Part shown: positions 1 through 8,568 of the stretch, one piece after another
Layout: each line of letters opens with the position of its first letter
How positions within the stretch are numbered: the stretch's first letter is position 1
Source of the DNA: Aliiroseovarius sediminilitoris
Lineage (GTDB): Bacteria > Pseudomonadota > Alphaproteobacteria > Rhodobacterales > Rhodobacteraceae
Assembly: GCF_900109955.1 (NCBI RefSeq)
Contig: NZ_FOJB01000001.1
Span: 62,001-126,000 of the forward strand
Length of the DNA stretch: 64,000 nucleotides
Direction: 5' to 3'
Program-made: the position numbers and the translations under genes
Notes under the pieces: model-generated
Database searches by the model: none
Told to the model about the DNA's origin: nothing
Seen by the model: only the letters and a program-made list of their open reading frames with translations

Positions 1-88
1 TCGCAGATTTTTGGACGGTTTGTGCCGGGTCTTCCATTCGAACGGAAAAAGGGCAGCACGAACAATCCACAACACCGGGATTGACGAT

Positions 89-1618
89 ATGGCCAAGAAG
101 CGGAATGTCCTTTTCATCATTATTGATCAGTTGCGCGCCGATTGCCTGCACGGCGCCTTGGCCGATCATGTTGACCTGCCCAACCTGCGCGCTCTTATGG
201 CTGACGCGGTGACGTTCCGACATCATTTTTCTGTCACCAATCCATGCGGCCCGTCGCGCGCCTCGATCCTGACCGGGCAATATGCGATGAACCACCGCTC
301 GGTCCGCAATGGCACGCCCTTGCGGCATGATACGCCGACAATTGCCAGTGAAATGCGCAAGGCCGGATACCTGCCAATGCTGTTTGGCTATACCGACACC
401 TCGCACGACCCACGCATTCATGCGCCAAGTGACCCTGCGATGCAGACCTATGAATTTCCAATGGAGGGCTTTTCCGAACAGGTCGAGATGCGGCTGGAAA
501 TGTCCTATCCATGGCGTTCATACCTTCTGAACAAAGGCTACACCTTCGACAATTACTGGCAGCTCTACATCCCGGGGGGTGATGGAGGGCGCCTGAACGC
601 CCCGGCCGTTTATGCAGCCGAAGACAGCGACACCGCATTTCTGACCGATCGGTTTCTGGACGCGATGCCAGCCTACACTAATCAGAGCTGGTTTGCGCAT
701 CTGACCTATATCCGGCCACACCCGCCGCTGGTCGCGCCAGCACCCTATAACGACATGTATGACCCAGCGTCCCTTCCCTTGCCCAACCGTATCGGGGACC
801 GCAAAACCGAGGCCTCGGTCCACCCCTTCTTCGGGCCAGCCCTCGACACCACGACCGAGGCAAATTTTGTCATCGGCTGCGCAAACGTGCCGCCTTGCGA
901 TGACACCACCCAAACCCTGCGCGCGGTCTATCTGGGTTTGGCGACCGAAGTGGACCACCATATTGGCCGCGTGATCGCATTCCTGAAAGACAGCGGCCAG
1001 TGGGATGACACGCTACTGATCGTCACCTCGGATCACGGGGAAATGCTGGGCGATCACCACGCATGGGGCAAACACAACGTCTATGACGCTGCCTATCACA
1101 CGCCGCTGGTCATACACGCCCCTGGCTGTGACAAAGGCTACGAAGTTAACGCGCCAACAGAATCAATTGACCTGACCCCGACCATCCTCGATTGGGTCGG
1201 GCAAAGGGTGCCAAATTCGATGGATGGGCGATCCCTTCTACCGCTTCTGAACGGCACGGTGCCCGACGACTGGCGCAGCTATTCCTTCTCGGAACTGGAC
1301 TTTGCCGAACCGGAGGCACCCACCCTGTGGCAAAAACGGCTTGGGACGACCCCCTGCAATTCCTGCCTTGGCATCCTGCGTGATGAGCGTTTCACTTTGG
1401 TTGAGTTTGCCGCCGACCTGCCCCCACTTTTGTTTGACCGCGCCGGTCAAGGAGAGATGGAGAACGTCGCCGAAAACCCCGCCTTCGCCGCGGACCTGTC
1501 ACGCCTGACCCGGCAGATGCTACGCCACAGAATGAAAAACATGGATCACACCCTGTCGCTGGACACGATCACCAATGACGGCCCGAAACGACAAGACCGC
1601 CATCACCCCAGCACGTAA
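89..1618 (+). CDS. Phosphonate monoester hydrolase / sulfatase family enzyme
   Basis: Alkaline-phosphatase-superfamily hydrolase of 509 residues. The sulfatase signature CGPSRASILTG lies at residues 53-63. Cys53 is the residue normally converted to formylglycine and Arg57 completes C-x-P-x-R. Asp13 in the IIIDQLRAD stretch and the SDHGEMLGDHH stretch near residue 315 are the expected metal ligands. The text around the signature (TGQYAMNHR) and the overall layout match rhizobial phosphonate monoester hydrolases better than arylsulfatases, so phosphonate or phosphate diesters are likely substrates, but sulfate esters cannot be excluded. An in-frame ATG at 11 would add 26 residues; family members begin at the position equivalent to 89. 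Activation would need a formylglycine-generating enzyme, not seen here. The 3' end overlaps the convergent dehalogenase by 16 bp. Confidence 0.85.
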   Translation: MAKKRNVLFIIIDQLRADCLHGALADHVDLPNLRALMADAVTFRHHFSVTNPCGPSRASILTGQYAMNHRSVRNGTPLRHDTPTIASEMRKAGYLPMLFGYTDTSHDPRIHAPSDPAMQTYEFPMEGFSEQVEMRLEMSYPWRSYLLNKGYTFDNYWQLYIPGGDGGRLNAPAVYAAEDSDTAFLTDRFLDAMPAYTNQSWFAHLTYIRPHPPLVAPAPYNDMYDPASLPLPNRIGDRKTEASVHPFFGPALDTTTEANFVIGCANVPPCDDTTQTLRAVYLGLATEVDHHIGRVIAFLKDSGQWDDTLLIVTSDHGEMLGDHHAWGKHNVYDAAYHTPLVIHAPGCDKGYEVNAPTESIDLTPTILDWVGQRVPNSMDGRSLLPLLNGTVPDDWRSYSFSELDFAEPEAPTLWQKRLGTTPCNSCLGILRDERFTLVEFAADLPPLLFDRAGQGEMENVAENPAFAADLSRLTRQMLRHRMKNMDHTLSLDTITNDGPKRQDRHHPST

Positions 1619-2274
1619 TCCGCCACGTCGGTCAGTGACCGACCCCGCGCATTCGGCTCGACGCCCAACCGCTCCATCGGTTGGACATAACGGTTCAGCC
1701 AGATCGTGTGATACCCAAACCACGTCGCCCCGCAGATATCCCAGCAATTCGAGGACACGAACAGTATCTCAGACACCGCGCACCCAAACGCCTCGGGTCC
1801 AAGCTGATAGACTTCGGGCGCGGTCTTGAACACCTGAACACTGTCCGCGCTCAACACGTGATCAAAGAACCCGTCCAACCCGGACGCCCGCAAAGCGGCC
1901 CCGATCATCCCCGTGCTGCCGTTGGTCAGAACCGCCATGGGAATACCCGACTCCTGCAAACGGGAAAGCGCCACGCGGTTCTCAGGAAACGCCGTCAGCA
2001 CTTCATAGGCATCCATCAACGCACGGCGCGCACCCTCTGACAACACCACACCGTGCGCCTCGCACGCATAATCCAATGCGTCGCCCGTCACCTGCCAGAA
2101 ATCCGCGAACTTGTCGCTCATACTGCGCAGCCGCGTATAGTCGATCTGCTTGTCCCGCCACGTCGTGGCGATTGCCGCACCTTTGCCGGGAAACATCGTT
2201 TCCGCCAAAGTGCCGACCGAAAAGACATCCAGCAGCGTTCCGTAGGCGTCAAACGCAATCGCCTTGATCTTCAT
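1603..2274 (-). CDS. Haloacid dehalogenase type II (L-2-haloacid dehalogenase family)
   Basis: HAD-superfamily protein of 223 residues, close to the usual length for L-2-haloacid dehalogenases. Motif I is FDAYGTLLDV with Asp9 as nucleophile. VLTNGSTGM, the FKTAPEVYQL lysine motif and the FVSSNCWDICGA segment follow in order. The SSNxWD segment is typical of true dehalogenases rather than general phosphatases, although here the usual Ala after Asn is Cys. The reaction would be hydrolytic removal of halide from 2-haloalkanoates; other small substrates are possible. The start is placed at the ATG whose next codons read MKIKAIAFDAYG; a further 21 upstream codons are open but unlike the family. 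A run of ten G residues sits three bases before the ATG, in the Shine-Dalgarno position. Confidence 0.8.
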   Translation of the reverse strand: MKIKAIAFDAYGTLLDVFSVGTLAETMFPGKGAAIATTWRDKQIDYTRLRSMSDKFADFWQVTGDALDYACEAHGVVLSEGARRALMDAYEVLTAFPENRVALSRLQESGIPMAVLTNGSTGMIGAALRASGLDGFFDHVLSADSVQVFKTAPEVYQLGPEAFGCAVSEILFVSSNCWDICGATWFGYHTIWLNRYVQPMERLGVEPNARGRSLTDVADYVLG

Positions 2275-2277
2275 GTT

Positions 2278-2287
2278 CCCCCCCCCC
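2278..2287 (-). repeat. G10 homopolymer in ribosome-binding region of dehalogenase
   Basis: Ten consecutive C on the plus strand (ten G on the coding strand) lie directly upstream of the dehalogenase ATG and form its only purine-rich ribosome-binding sequence. Tracts of this length are prone to slippage, which would change Shine-Dalgarno spacing. Confidence 0.9.
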
Positions 2288-2436
2288 TCGCAAATATGCC
2301 TGCCCTGATGAAACCACCTTGGGTTTCTTCTGGCCATAGATATCTACCGTGTTGCTTCGGTCAACATCTGATAGCGAGGAAGCATGGGCAAAGAATGTGT
2401 CGACACCAAATATCGGCTTTGGCGAGTTGCTCCGTA

Positions 2437-2946
2437 TCAACCCCTCGACATTTTGACGAGCTTTGCAACCGTATTGATGTTACGAAGAGTGCCGTTGGAC
2501 ATGGCTGCCAGTCGCAGTCTCGATTTTCCCATCCCGGATGGAAAATGAACATATACCTCGCGCTCCCCGAGTCCGATTTCTTCATCAGCTTGCCCTTTGG
2601 CCTCCTCAATCGTTTTGGAAGGCGGTGGCGTATCGAGAAAAAGAACGCCGACCTTGCTTGGTTCGGCATTCGGGAACGGGTTTGCATCGAGCACATCTTG
2701 CATATCTTGAGCGGTGCGGACAAAGACGCCGACGGGCTTGCCTGCATATGTTTCAAGGCTTTTCTCAAGCGCCGTTTTCACCGTCGGCAGGTCGTCGGCG
2801 GTAGAGAATACGAGATTTCCTGACTGAATGTAGGTTCGCACATCGGTCAAGCCCGCCGCTTCCGCCATCGAGCGCAACTCTGTCATAGGCAGTTTGCCGG
2901 TCCCGCCAACATTGATCGCGCGAAGAAGTGCTACACGTGTTTTCAT
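2437..2946 (-). CDS. DUF1697 family protein
   Basis: Protein of 169 residues with the full-length DUF1697 pattern: the N-terminal ALLRAINVGGTGKLPM segment, the central YIQSGNLVFS segment at about residues 39-48, and the C-terminal GKSRL.....GTLRNINTV region. Members are widespread soluble cytosolic proteins with no established biochemical role, so only the family is named. The gene stands alone between the dehalogenase leader and the IS remnant, with no clear operon partner. The ATG lies at the conserved family start MKTRVALLRAINVGG. Confidence 0.85.
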   Translation of the reverse strand: MKTRVALLRAINVGGTGKLPMTELRSMAEAAGLTDVRTYIQSGNLVFSTADDLPTVKTALEKSLETYAGKPVGVFVRTAQDMQDVLDANPFPNAEPSKVGVLFLDTPPPSKTIEEAKGQADEEIGLGEREVYVHFPSGMGKSRLRLAAMSNGTLRNINTVAKLVKMSRG

Positions 2947-3027
2947 TCAGTCATATTACCCTTTCACGGCCAGTCGCAACAGCAGTCATCCGGCCTATCC
3001 CAAGCAACGGCAACGAAGCCCCGCAGC

Positions 3028-3438
3028 CTGGGGTCAGGGCCTACTAATTTCTAGCGAGACGCCGACGGTTCTGAAACACTGCCATCCAAAACCAAGAGAG
3101 CAGCAAAGCGACCGCATGGAGCCGCCATCCTTCTGTCTGATCTGCGGCCCGCATTCGAACTGATTGGCGATAAGGGATACGACAGTGATAGTTATCGTGA
3201 AGCCCCGGAAGCACGTCGGTTCACGCCCTGCATTCCGCCAAGAGCCAGGTGGAGGCGCGCTGCAAGCTCCTGTAAAACCTTATACAAACAGCGCCACGAG
3301 ATAGAGAATCTGTTCGCCAAGCTCAAAGACTGGCGTCGTATCGCAACAAGAAACGACAGATGTGCAAACGCATTCTTCTCACAAACTGTATCGCAGAAAT
3401 CGTCATTTTTCAGGTCAATCAATGAGCCCTGAGCCTAG
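3028..3438 (+). mobile_element. Internally deleted IS5-family (IS427-like) element
   Basis: About 410 bp bounded by imperfect inverted ends. The left end, ctggggtcagggcctactaa (3028-3047), pairs with the reverse complement of tcaatgagccctgagcctag (3419-3438) at 14 of 20 positions by eye. It contains the 3' third of an IS5-type transposase on the plus strand. The right end finishes in CTAG, which fits the YTAR target preference of IS5 elements. The first three bases of this CTAG, read on the minus strand, are the smpB stop codon TAG. The 5' part of the transposase is missing, so the copy is dead. Confidence 0.65.
3085..3425 (+). pseudogene. IS5-family transposase, 3' fragment, frameshifted
   Basis: Translation in three short frames gives the C-terminal part of a DDE transposase: QQSDRM, then after a shift near 3119 LLSDLRPAFELIGDKGYDSD (the second catalytic Asp region), then TPCIPP, then KQRHEIENLFAKLKDWRRIA (the R-x3-E-x6-K region with the catalytic Glu), and after a further shift near 3380 IAEIVIFQVNQ followed by TGA. 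At least two frameshifts and loss of the N-terminal half make it non-functional. Base composition is lower in GC than the neighbouring genes. Confidence 0.8.
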
Positions 3439-3911
3439 TCCCCGTGCCGCAATAACCGTTGCTTCTGGCGTCCCCAATCACGCTTGGCCTCGGTTGCCCT
3501 TTTGTCGTGCGCCTTCTTGCCCTTGGCGATGCCAATCTTGATCTTCACCAAGCCCTTGTGATTGAAATACATGACCAGCGGCACAAGGGTCATGCCCTTG
3601 CGCTGGGTCGCATTCCACATCCTCGAAATCTCGCGCTTTGACGCCAACAGCTTGCGCTTGCGGCGCTCCAGATGACCCCAGGTCACGGCTTGCTTGTAAG
3701 GTGCAATATAGCCGTTTGTCAGGAACAGCTCGCCATCCTCGACCGCCGCGTAGCTCTCGGCGATGTTGGCACTGCCTTCGCGCAACGACTTCACCTCGGA
3801 CCCCATCAGAACGATGCCACATTCGACATCTTCCTCAATCGCGTAATCATACCGCGCCCGCCGGTTCTCGGCGATCACCTTGTAGTTGGGGTCGTCTTTC
3901 GTCTTGGCCAT
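3435..3911 (-). CDS. smpB: SsrA-binding protein SmpB
   Basis: Trans-translation factor of 158 residues that binds tmRNA and brings it to stalled ribosomes. The sequence carries the conserved core: [39 protein letters not shown], the PYKQA......ERRKRKLL segment, and the basic C-terminal tail [16 protein letters not shown] that inserts in the mRNA path. The start chosen is the ATG giving [11 protein letters not shown], matching the normal family length; upstream in-frame starts would add up to 21 residues. It follows dapA on the same strand and could be co-transcribed. Its TAG stop codon is part of the CTAG at the end of the IS remnant, so the insertion reached the last codon without changing the protein. 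Confidence 0.95.
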   Translation of the reverse strand: MAKTKDDPNYKVIAENRRARYDYAIEEDVECGIVLMGSEVKSLREGSANIAESYAAVEDGELFLTNGYIAPYKQAVTWGHLERRKRKLLASKREISRMWNATQRKGMTLVPLVMYFNHKGLVKIKIGIAKGKKAHDKRATEAKRDWGRQKQRLLRHGD

Positions 3912-3987
3912 GACGCGGATGTAGGCGTTCGATCGGGCGCTGTCCAGCCCGGCCATCTGCAATTCACAGACCACCGGGCTGTTTTGA

Positions 3988-4860
3988 TCAGTTCAGCAAA
4001 CCTGCGTGGCGCAAGGCATCGTCGATCTGTGTCTTGGTGCCATCCGTCACCTCGACCATCGGCAGGCGCAGTTCGCCATCACAAATGCCCAGCCGCGACA
4101 TCGCGTATTTCGCCCCGGCCACGCCGGGTTCGAGGAAGATCGCGCGATGCAGAGGCATCAGCTTGTCGGACAATTCAAGCGCCTTGGCAAAATCGCCGGC
4201 CAGTGTCGCCTCCTGCACCTGGCTGCACAGTTTCGGCGCCACGTTCGCGGTCACGGAAATGCAACCGACCCCGCCCATCGCGTTGTATCCAACCGCGGCC
4301 GGGTCTTCGGCGCACAATTGGATGAAATCCTTGCCGCAGGTCATGCGCTGCATGGCAACCCGGCCCGGGTCGGCCGAGGAATCCTTGACGCCGACAATCA
4401 TGTCCAGCTTCGCCAGCTCTCCCATCGTCGCAGGTGACATATCCACCACCGAGCGCGGCGGAATGTTGTAGATGATGATCGGAATACCAACTTCGGCAAG
4501 CACCGAATAATGCGCGATCAGCCCACTTTGGGTGGGTTTGTTATAGTATGGGGTTACGACCAGCGCTGCGTCCGCGCCCACAGTCTTGGCATGTTTCACA
4601 AGACGTAGGCTTTCGGCAGTGCTGTTCGACCCAGCCCCGGCAATCACCGGCACGCGGCCGGCGACGGCGGTCACAACGGCCTCGACCACCTGTTCGTGTT
4701 CCTTGTGGCTCAGCGTCGGGCTTTCTCCGGTTGTCCCCACCGGCACCAGCCCGTGCGAACCTTCGGAGATATGCCATTCGACCAAGCGTTTGAGCGTGTC
4801 GAAATCCACTGCGCCGTCCTTGAACGGCGTGACCAGGGCAGGAAGAGATCCTTTGAACAT
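3988..4860 (-). CDS. dapA: 4-hydroxy-tetrahydrodipicolinate synthase
   Basis: Condenses pyruvate with aspartate semialdehyde in the lysine and meso-diaminopimelate pathway in the cytosol. The protein has 290 residues. Visible motifs are [10 protein letters not shown] at the N-terminus, GTTGESPTL (the substrate Thr-Thr region), [19 protein letters not shown] with the catalytic Tyr, and VGVKDSS with the Schiff-base Lys at about residue 159. The ATG at 4860 is preceded by GGAG with six-base spacing, which decides the start over an upstream TTG. The gene is divergent from the lytic transglycosylase and is followed by smpB. Two inverted repeats lie in its upstream region. Confidence 0.95.
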   Translation of the reverse strand: MFKGSLPALVTPFKDGAVDFDTLKRLVEWHISEGSHGLVPVGTTGESPTLSHKEHEQVVEAVVTAVAGRVPVIAGAGSNSTAESLRLVKHAKTVGADAALVVTPYYNKPTQSGLIAHYSVLAEVGIPIIIYNIPPRSVVDMSPATMGELAKLDMIVGVKDSSADPGRVAMQRMTCGKDFIQLCAEDPAAVGYNAMGGVGCISVTANVAPKLCSQVQEATLAGDFAKALELSDKLMPLHRAIFLEPGVAGAKYAMSRLGICDGELRLPMVEVTDGTKTQIDDALRHAGLLN

Positions 4861-4894
4861 GACACGCTCCAATTTTGTTGTTTCAGATTTTCAG

Positions 4895-4916
4895 GGTCGC
4901 GAACTGACTCGCGACC
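4895..4916. promoter_or_regulatory. Inverted repeat upstream of dapA
   Basis: GGTCGCG at 4895-4901 and CGCGACC at 4910-4916 form a perfect 7-bp inverted repeat around an 8-base loop, 35 bases upstream of the dapA ATG in the divergent dapA/slt region. It could be an operator or a leader hairpin. No known binding-site consensus was recognised. Confidence 0.45.
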
Positions 4917-4945
4917 TCAAACGCGGCGGAAACTAGCCGGGTTCA

Positions 4946-4966
4946 ACACAAATGCCAAGTTTGTGT
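4946..4966. promoter_or_regulatory. Inverted repeat upstream of the lytic transglycosylase gene
   Basis: ACACAAA at 4946-4952 and TTTGTGT at 4960-4966 form a perfect 7-bp inverted repeat with a 7-base spacer, 35 bases before the transglycosylase start and on the far side of the first inverted repeat. Function is unknown; a dimeric regulator site is one reading. Confidence 0.4.
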
Positions 4967-5001
4967 GTTGCGTATCCGGCTGCCATTACTAGTTTTTCCA
5001 A

Positions 5002-6963
5002 ATGAGCAGGATTTTTAAGCACACAATCGGGGCCATGTCCCTGTCGTTATTGCCCTTGTTTGCCTTGCAAACCGGGGCATCGGCGCAAGAATCAGACGCG
5101 GTCAGCGCGTTGAAACAAGCCGTTCAACAGGCGAGATCTGACGATTGGCCATCGGCATTGGCGACCGCACAGTCAAGCGGTCCGCTGGTGCGAGATATCG
5201 TCGAATGGCACAGGCTGCGTCGCGGCGAGGGCAGTTTCGAGGATACCCGCACCTTTTTGGCAAATCATCCGGATTGGCCGGGCCTGAAATACCTGCGCAA
5301 ACAATCCGAAGAAACCATTCCACATCGCTATGATCCCGCGAAGGTTTTGGCCTTCTTCAAACCAGAGCCGCCACAGACCGGTCGGGGCGCATTGCGGTTG
5401 GCCGAAGCCCTGACTGCCACCGGTGCAGCCGAAGACGCACGCGCCCACATCATACTGGCATGGCGCACCCTGTCGCTGGACGAGGAAGAGCATGAGGCCT
5501 TTATCTCGCGCTATGGCGACACTCTCAGGCCTTACCATTGGGACAGGCTCGACACCCTGTTGTGGCGTGGTGCTACCGCCGAAGCGACCCGGATGCTACC
5601 TTTGGTCAGCAAGGATCAGCAAGCATTGGCCAAAGCCCGATTGGCTCTGCGCAAAAAGGACGACGGCGTCGATGCGCTGATCGCCGCGGTGCCGTCCGCG
5701 TTGGCAGACGATGCAGGGCTGGCATACGAGCGTTTCCTGTGGCGAGCGTCGAAAGGGCGCAATCAGGATGCGGTTGACCTGATTCTTGCCCGTTCGAACA
5801 GCGTGGCGTCACTGGGGAAACCCCAACGCTGGGCCAGTTGGCGCCGCGTCCTGGCCCGATGGTCGATGCGCGAGGGCAAAGCTAAGCAGGCCTATCAACT
5901 GGCATCGTTTCATTATCTGAATGGCGGATCGGATCGGGCCGACCTTGAATGGATCGCCGGCTATGTCGCCCTGCGCAAGCTGAACGATCCGATCACCGCG
6001 CTTGAGCATTTTCAGATTTTTCGGCAGAGTGTGAACTCTCCGATCAGCATGGGGCGTGCGGGCTATTGGCTGGGTCGGGCCTATGAAGCCGCCGGCGACA
6101 CGGTCGCCGCCAAGGCTGCGTATGAATTGGGCGGCGAGTATCAGACCAGCTTTTATGGACTGCTGGCGGCAGAAAAAGCCGGAATGCCAATGGATCCGAC
6201 CTTGATCGGAAACGAACCTTTCCCGCCGTTCGCCAAGGCGCGGTTCTGGGGTGGATCCGTTATGGAGGCCGCACGTCTGCTGCAAGCCGCAGGCGAAAGA
6301 TCCTGGGCCAGACGCTTTACCGTGCAACTGGCTGAAAACCTGAACCGCGAGGAGCTCGGCCAGCTTAGCGCATGGGCGGAAAGCGTGGACGAGCCGCATT
6401 TGCAGGTGATGGTCGCAAAACAAGCTGCCAGTGTCGGCCTGACGATTCCGCGCCCCTATTACCCAACGCCGGATATCGGTCGCGGCAACCGGACCGTGCC
6501 CCGTGCGCTTGAACTTGCCATCGCGCGACGTGAAAGCGAATTTGACCCAAGCGTCATGTCCGGCGTGGGTGCGCGCGGGTTGATGCAACTTATGCCCGGC
6601 ACGGCGTCGGACATGGCCAAGCGTCTGGATATGCCCTATTCGAAATCACGCCTGATCACCGACCCGGCATACAACACACGGCTGGGGTCCGAATACCTTG
6701 CCAAGCTGATCGAGGATTTTGGTATGAACCCAGTGCTGCTTTCGGTGGCGTATAACGCTGGACCCACCCGTGCGACCCGGTGGACCGAGCAGTTGGGGGA
6801 CGTGCGCGCCAGTTCAACCGACATCATCGACTGGATCGAGCACATTCCGTTTCGCGAAACCCGCAACTACGTCATGCGGGTGGCCGAAAGCCTGCCGATC
6901 TACCGGGCGCGGCTGACCGGCAAGACCGAACCCCTGTCCCTGTCGAAAGAGCTTAAGCAATAG
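5002..6963 (+). CDS. slt: Soluble lytic murein transglycosylase (Slt70 type)
   Basis: Periplasmic enzyme of 653 residues that cleaves the MurNAc-GlcNAc bond with formation of 1,6-anhydro-MurNAc. The N-terminus is a signal peptide with cleavage likely after GASAQ (about residue 29). A long alpha-helical superhelical region follows (about 40-480), as in Slt70. The C-terminal SLT domain begins near 490: ARRESEFDPS carries the catalytic Glu at about residue 511, followed by GARGLMQLMPGTA and the SVAYNAGPTR motif. The gene has no obvious Shine-Dalgarno and is divergent from dapA. Its 3' end overlaps the convergent DMT transporter by 11 bp. Confidence 0.92.
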   Translation: MSRIFKHTIGAMSLSLLPLFALQTGASAQESDAVSALKQAVQQARSDDWPSALATAQSSGPLVRDIVEWHRLRRGEGSFEDTRTFLANHPDWPGLKYLRKQSEETIPHRYDPAKVLAFFKPEPPQTGRGALRLAEALTATGAAEDARAHIILAWRTLSLDEEEHEAFISRYGDTLRPYHWDRLDTLLWRGATAEATRMLPLVSKDQQALAKARLALRKKDDGVDALIAAVPSALADDAGLAYERFLWRASKGRNQDAVDLILARSNSVASLGKPQRWASWRRVLARWSMREGKAKQAYQLASFHYLNGGSDRADLEWIAGYVALRKLNDPITALEHFQIFRQSVNSPISMGRAGYWLGRAYEAAGDTVAAKAAYELGGEYQTSFYGLLAAEKAGMPMDPTLIGNEPFPPFAKARFWGGSVMEAARLLQAAGERSWARRFTVQLAENLNREELGQLSAWAESVDEPHLQVMVAKQAASVGLTIPRPYYPTPDIGRGNRTVPRALELAIARRESEFDPSVMSGVGARGLMQLMPGTASDMAKRLDMPYSKSRLITDPAYNTRLGSEYLAKLIEDFGMNPVLLSVAYNAGPTRATRWTEQLGDVRASSTDIIDWIEHIPFRETRNYVMRVAESLPIYRARLTGKTEPLSLSKELKQ

Positions 6964-7825
6964 GTCGTGTCGCGCGGCGGCTGCGGATCAGGGTGAATAT
7001 CCCTGCGCCGACCACGATGGCCGCGCCGATCACCACGTTTGTCCGAAGCTCTTCACCAAACAGGGACACGCCAAGGATCGCGACAAACACCAGTTGCAGA
7101 TAGGCGAAGGGCTGCACCACGCTGGCCTCGGCGAACTCATAGCATTTGATCAACAGCCAATGCCCGAGCACACCGGTGACGCACAAAAGGGCCATCCAGG
7201 CCCAATCGCGCGCGATCATCGGTTCCCAGAACGACGCGCCAATGACGGTCATCACGACCGCGCCGACAATGCCCGTCCAGAAAAAGCTGGTCTGGGTGCT
7301 GTCGGTTTTCGCAGCCAGCCGGGTCAGCAACCCGTAAAGCGCAAACATCAGGGCCCCGATCAAGGGCACGATCGCCTCGGGGGCGAAAACACCGACGCCG
7401 GGTTGCAGGATCACCAGAATGCCGATGAACCCAATGCCGATCGCCAACCAACGCCGCCAGCCGACGGTCTCACCCAATACCGGACCCGAGAACGCCGCGA
7501 TGAGCAGCGGGTAGCTGGTAAAGATCGCATGGCTTTCCACCAGCCCCAGCAGAACGAAAGACAAAACCGTCACACAGATTTCAAGCGCCAGAAGCGCGCC
7601 ACGAAAGGCTTGCAGATACGGGCGGGCGGGTCGCAGGGCATTCCTTAAACTGCCATTTCGGCGGGTCAGCCAGATGACGAAGGCCGCGAAGAACCAATAC
7701 CGGATCATCACGATCATCCAGACGTTGTAGGTTCCGCCAAGATGACGTGAAATCCCGTCTTGCAGCGCAAAAACAAAGGTCGCACCAATCATCAGCAGGA
7801 TACCGGCGCGGGTGTTCTGGTCCAT
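6953..7825 (-). CDS. DMT superfamily (EamA) transporter
   Basis: Inner-membrane protein of 290 residues with about ten predicted membrane helices in two EamA repeats, the usual drug/metabolite transporter layout. Helices are visible at GILLMIGATFVFAL, then MIRYWFFAAFVIWL, and the second repeat starts near VPLIGALMFALYGLL. The substrate cannot be read from sequence. The start is fixed by GAGGAG seven bases before the ATG at 7825. The stop of the methyltransferase gene at 7837 lies only 11 bases upstream on the same strand, so the two are probably one transcript. Confidence 0.85.
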   Translation of the reverse strand: MDQNTRAGILLMIGATFVFALQDGISRHLGGTYNVWMIVMIRYWFFAAFVIWLTRRNGSLRNALRPARPYLQAFRGALLALEICVTVLSFVLLGLVESHAIFTSYPLLIAAFSGPVLGETVGWRRWLAIGIGFIGILVILQPGVGVFAPEAIVPLIGALMFALYGLLTRLAAKTDSTQTSFFWTGIVGAVVMTVIGASFWEPMIARDWAWMALLCVTGVLGHWLLIKCYEFAEASVVQPFAYLQLVFVAILGVSLFGEELRTNVVIGAAIVVGAGIFTLIRSRRATRPIA

Positions 7826-7836
7826 CTGGTGGCTCC

Positions 7837-8514
7837 TCAACGGCGCAGGGTGCCGCGGCTCATATGCCGCTTGCGCCCGTATCCCGGTGCGCGTTCCACG
7901 TCAAAGCCTGCCGCGTCCAGCGCCCGACGCACGAAACCGGCCGCGGTATAGGTCGCGAATGTGCCACCGGGGACGGTATGCGCGCCGACCTGCATCATCA
8001 GGTCTTCCCCCCAAAGCTCGGGGTTCTTGGCAGGCGAGAACCCGTCCAGAAACCACGCATCGGCCTTGCCCCGCCACGCGGGCAGGGTTTGGCGGGCATC
8101 GCCCATGATCACCTCGACCGCAAAACCGTCCAGATCAAACGTGCGCGCACCATCACCCCATGCCGATAGGAATGGCGCAGCGACGGCCCGCGCTTCCGGG
8201 AAGGCATCCAGCGCTTTGGCAATGTCCTCCACCGTCATGGGAAAGGCTTCGAACGAGGTGAAGCGGGCGCGGTTTGGCGCCCCCGCCTCCTGCCAAGTCA
8301 AGAACGTCGCCAGCATGTTCAACCCGGTGCCAAAGCCCAGTTCCGCGATATGAAACCCTGACGCCAGCCGGGCAGACAGATCGTTGCCGCCCAGGAAGAC
8401 ATGACGCGTTTCGGCCAACCCGTCTTCCAGTGAAAAATACGGGTCGCCAAACTGCGCCGCCACCGGCACGCCGCTTTCTTTCCACGAGATGTCTGCGATC
8501 TGGTTCTTTGCCAT
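7837..8514 (-). CDS. mnmD: tRNA 5-methylaminomethyl-2-thiouridine methyltransferase domain protein (MnmD/MnmC2)
   Basis: SAM-dependent methyltransferase of 225 residues matching the MnmC methyltransferase half (DUF752), which converts nm5U34 to mnm5U34 in tRNA. Motifs are the N-terminal YFSLEDGLAETRHVFLGGN, the SAM-binding IAELGFGTGLNMLAT, the FTSFEAFPM acidic loop, and DAWFLDGFSPAKNPELW near residue 170. It stands alone instead of being fused to the FAD domain as in E. coli MnmC. The oxidoreductase-like half is encoded divergently 54 bp away. The start is the ATG giving MAKNQIADISWKESG; much longer upstream reading in this frame runs antisense to the neighbouring gene and is not coding. Confidence 0.85.
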   Translation of the reverse strand: MAKNQIADISWKESGVPVAAQFGDPYFSLEDGLAETRHVFLGGNDLSARLASGFHIAELGFGTGLNMLATFLTWQEAGAPNRARFTSFEAFPMTVEDIAKALDAFPEARAVAAPFLSAWGDGARTFDLDGFAVEVIMGDARQTLPAWRGKADAWFLDGFSPAKNPELWGEDLMMQVGAHTVPGGTFATYTAAGFVRRALDAAGFDVERAPGYGRKRHMSRGTLRR

Positions 8515-8568
8515 GACTTGCCCTAGAACTCGGCCCAACGCGCGTGACCATGAAGAAGGACCGATGCT

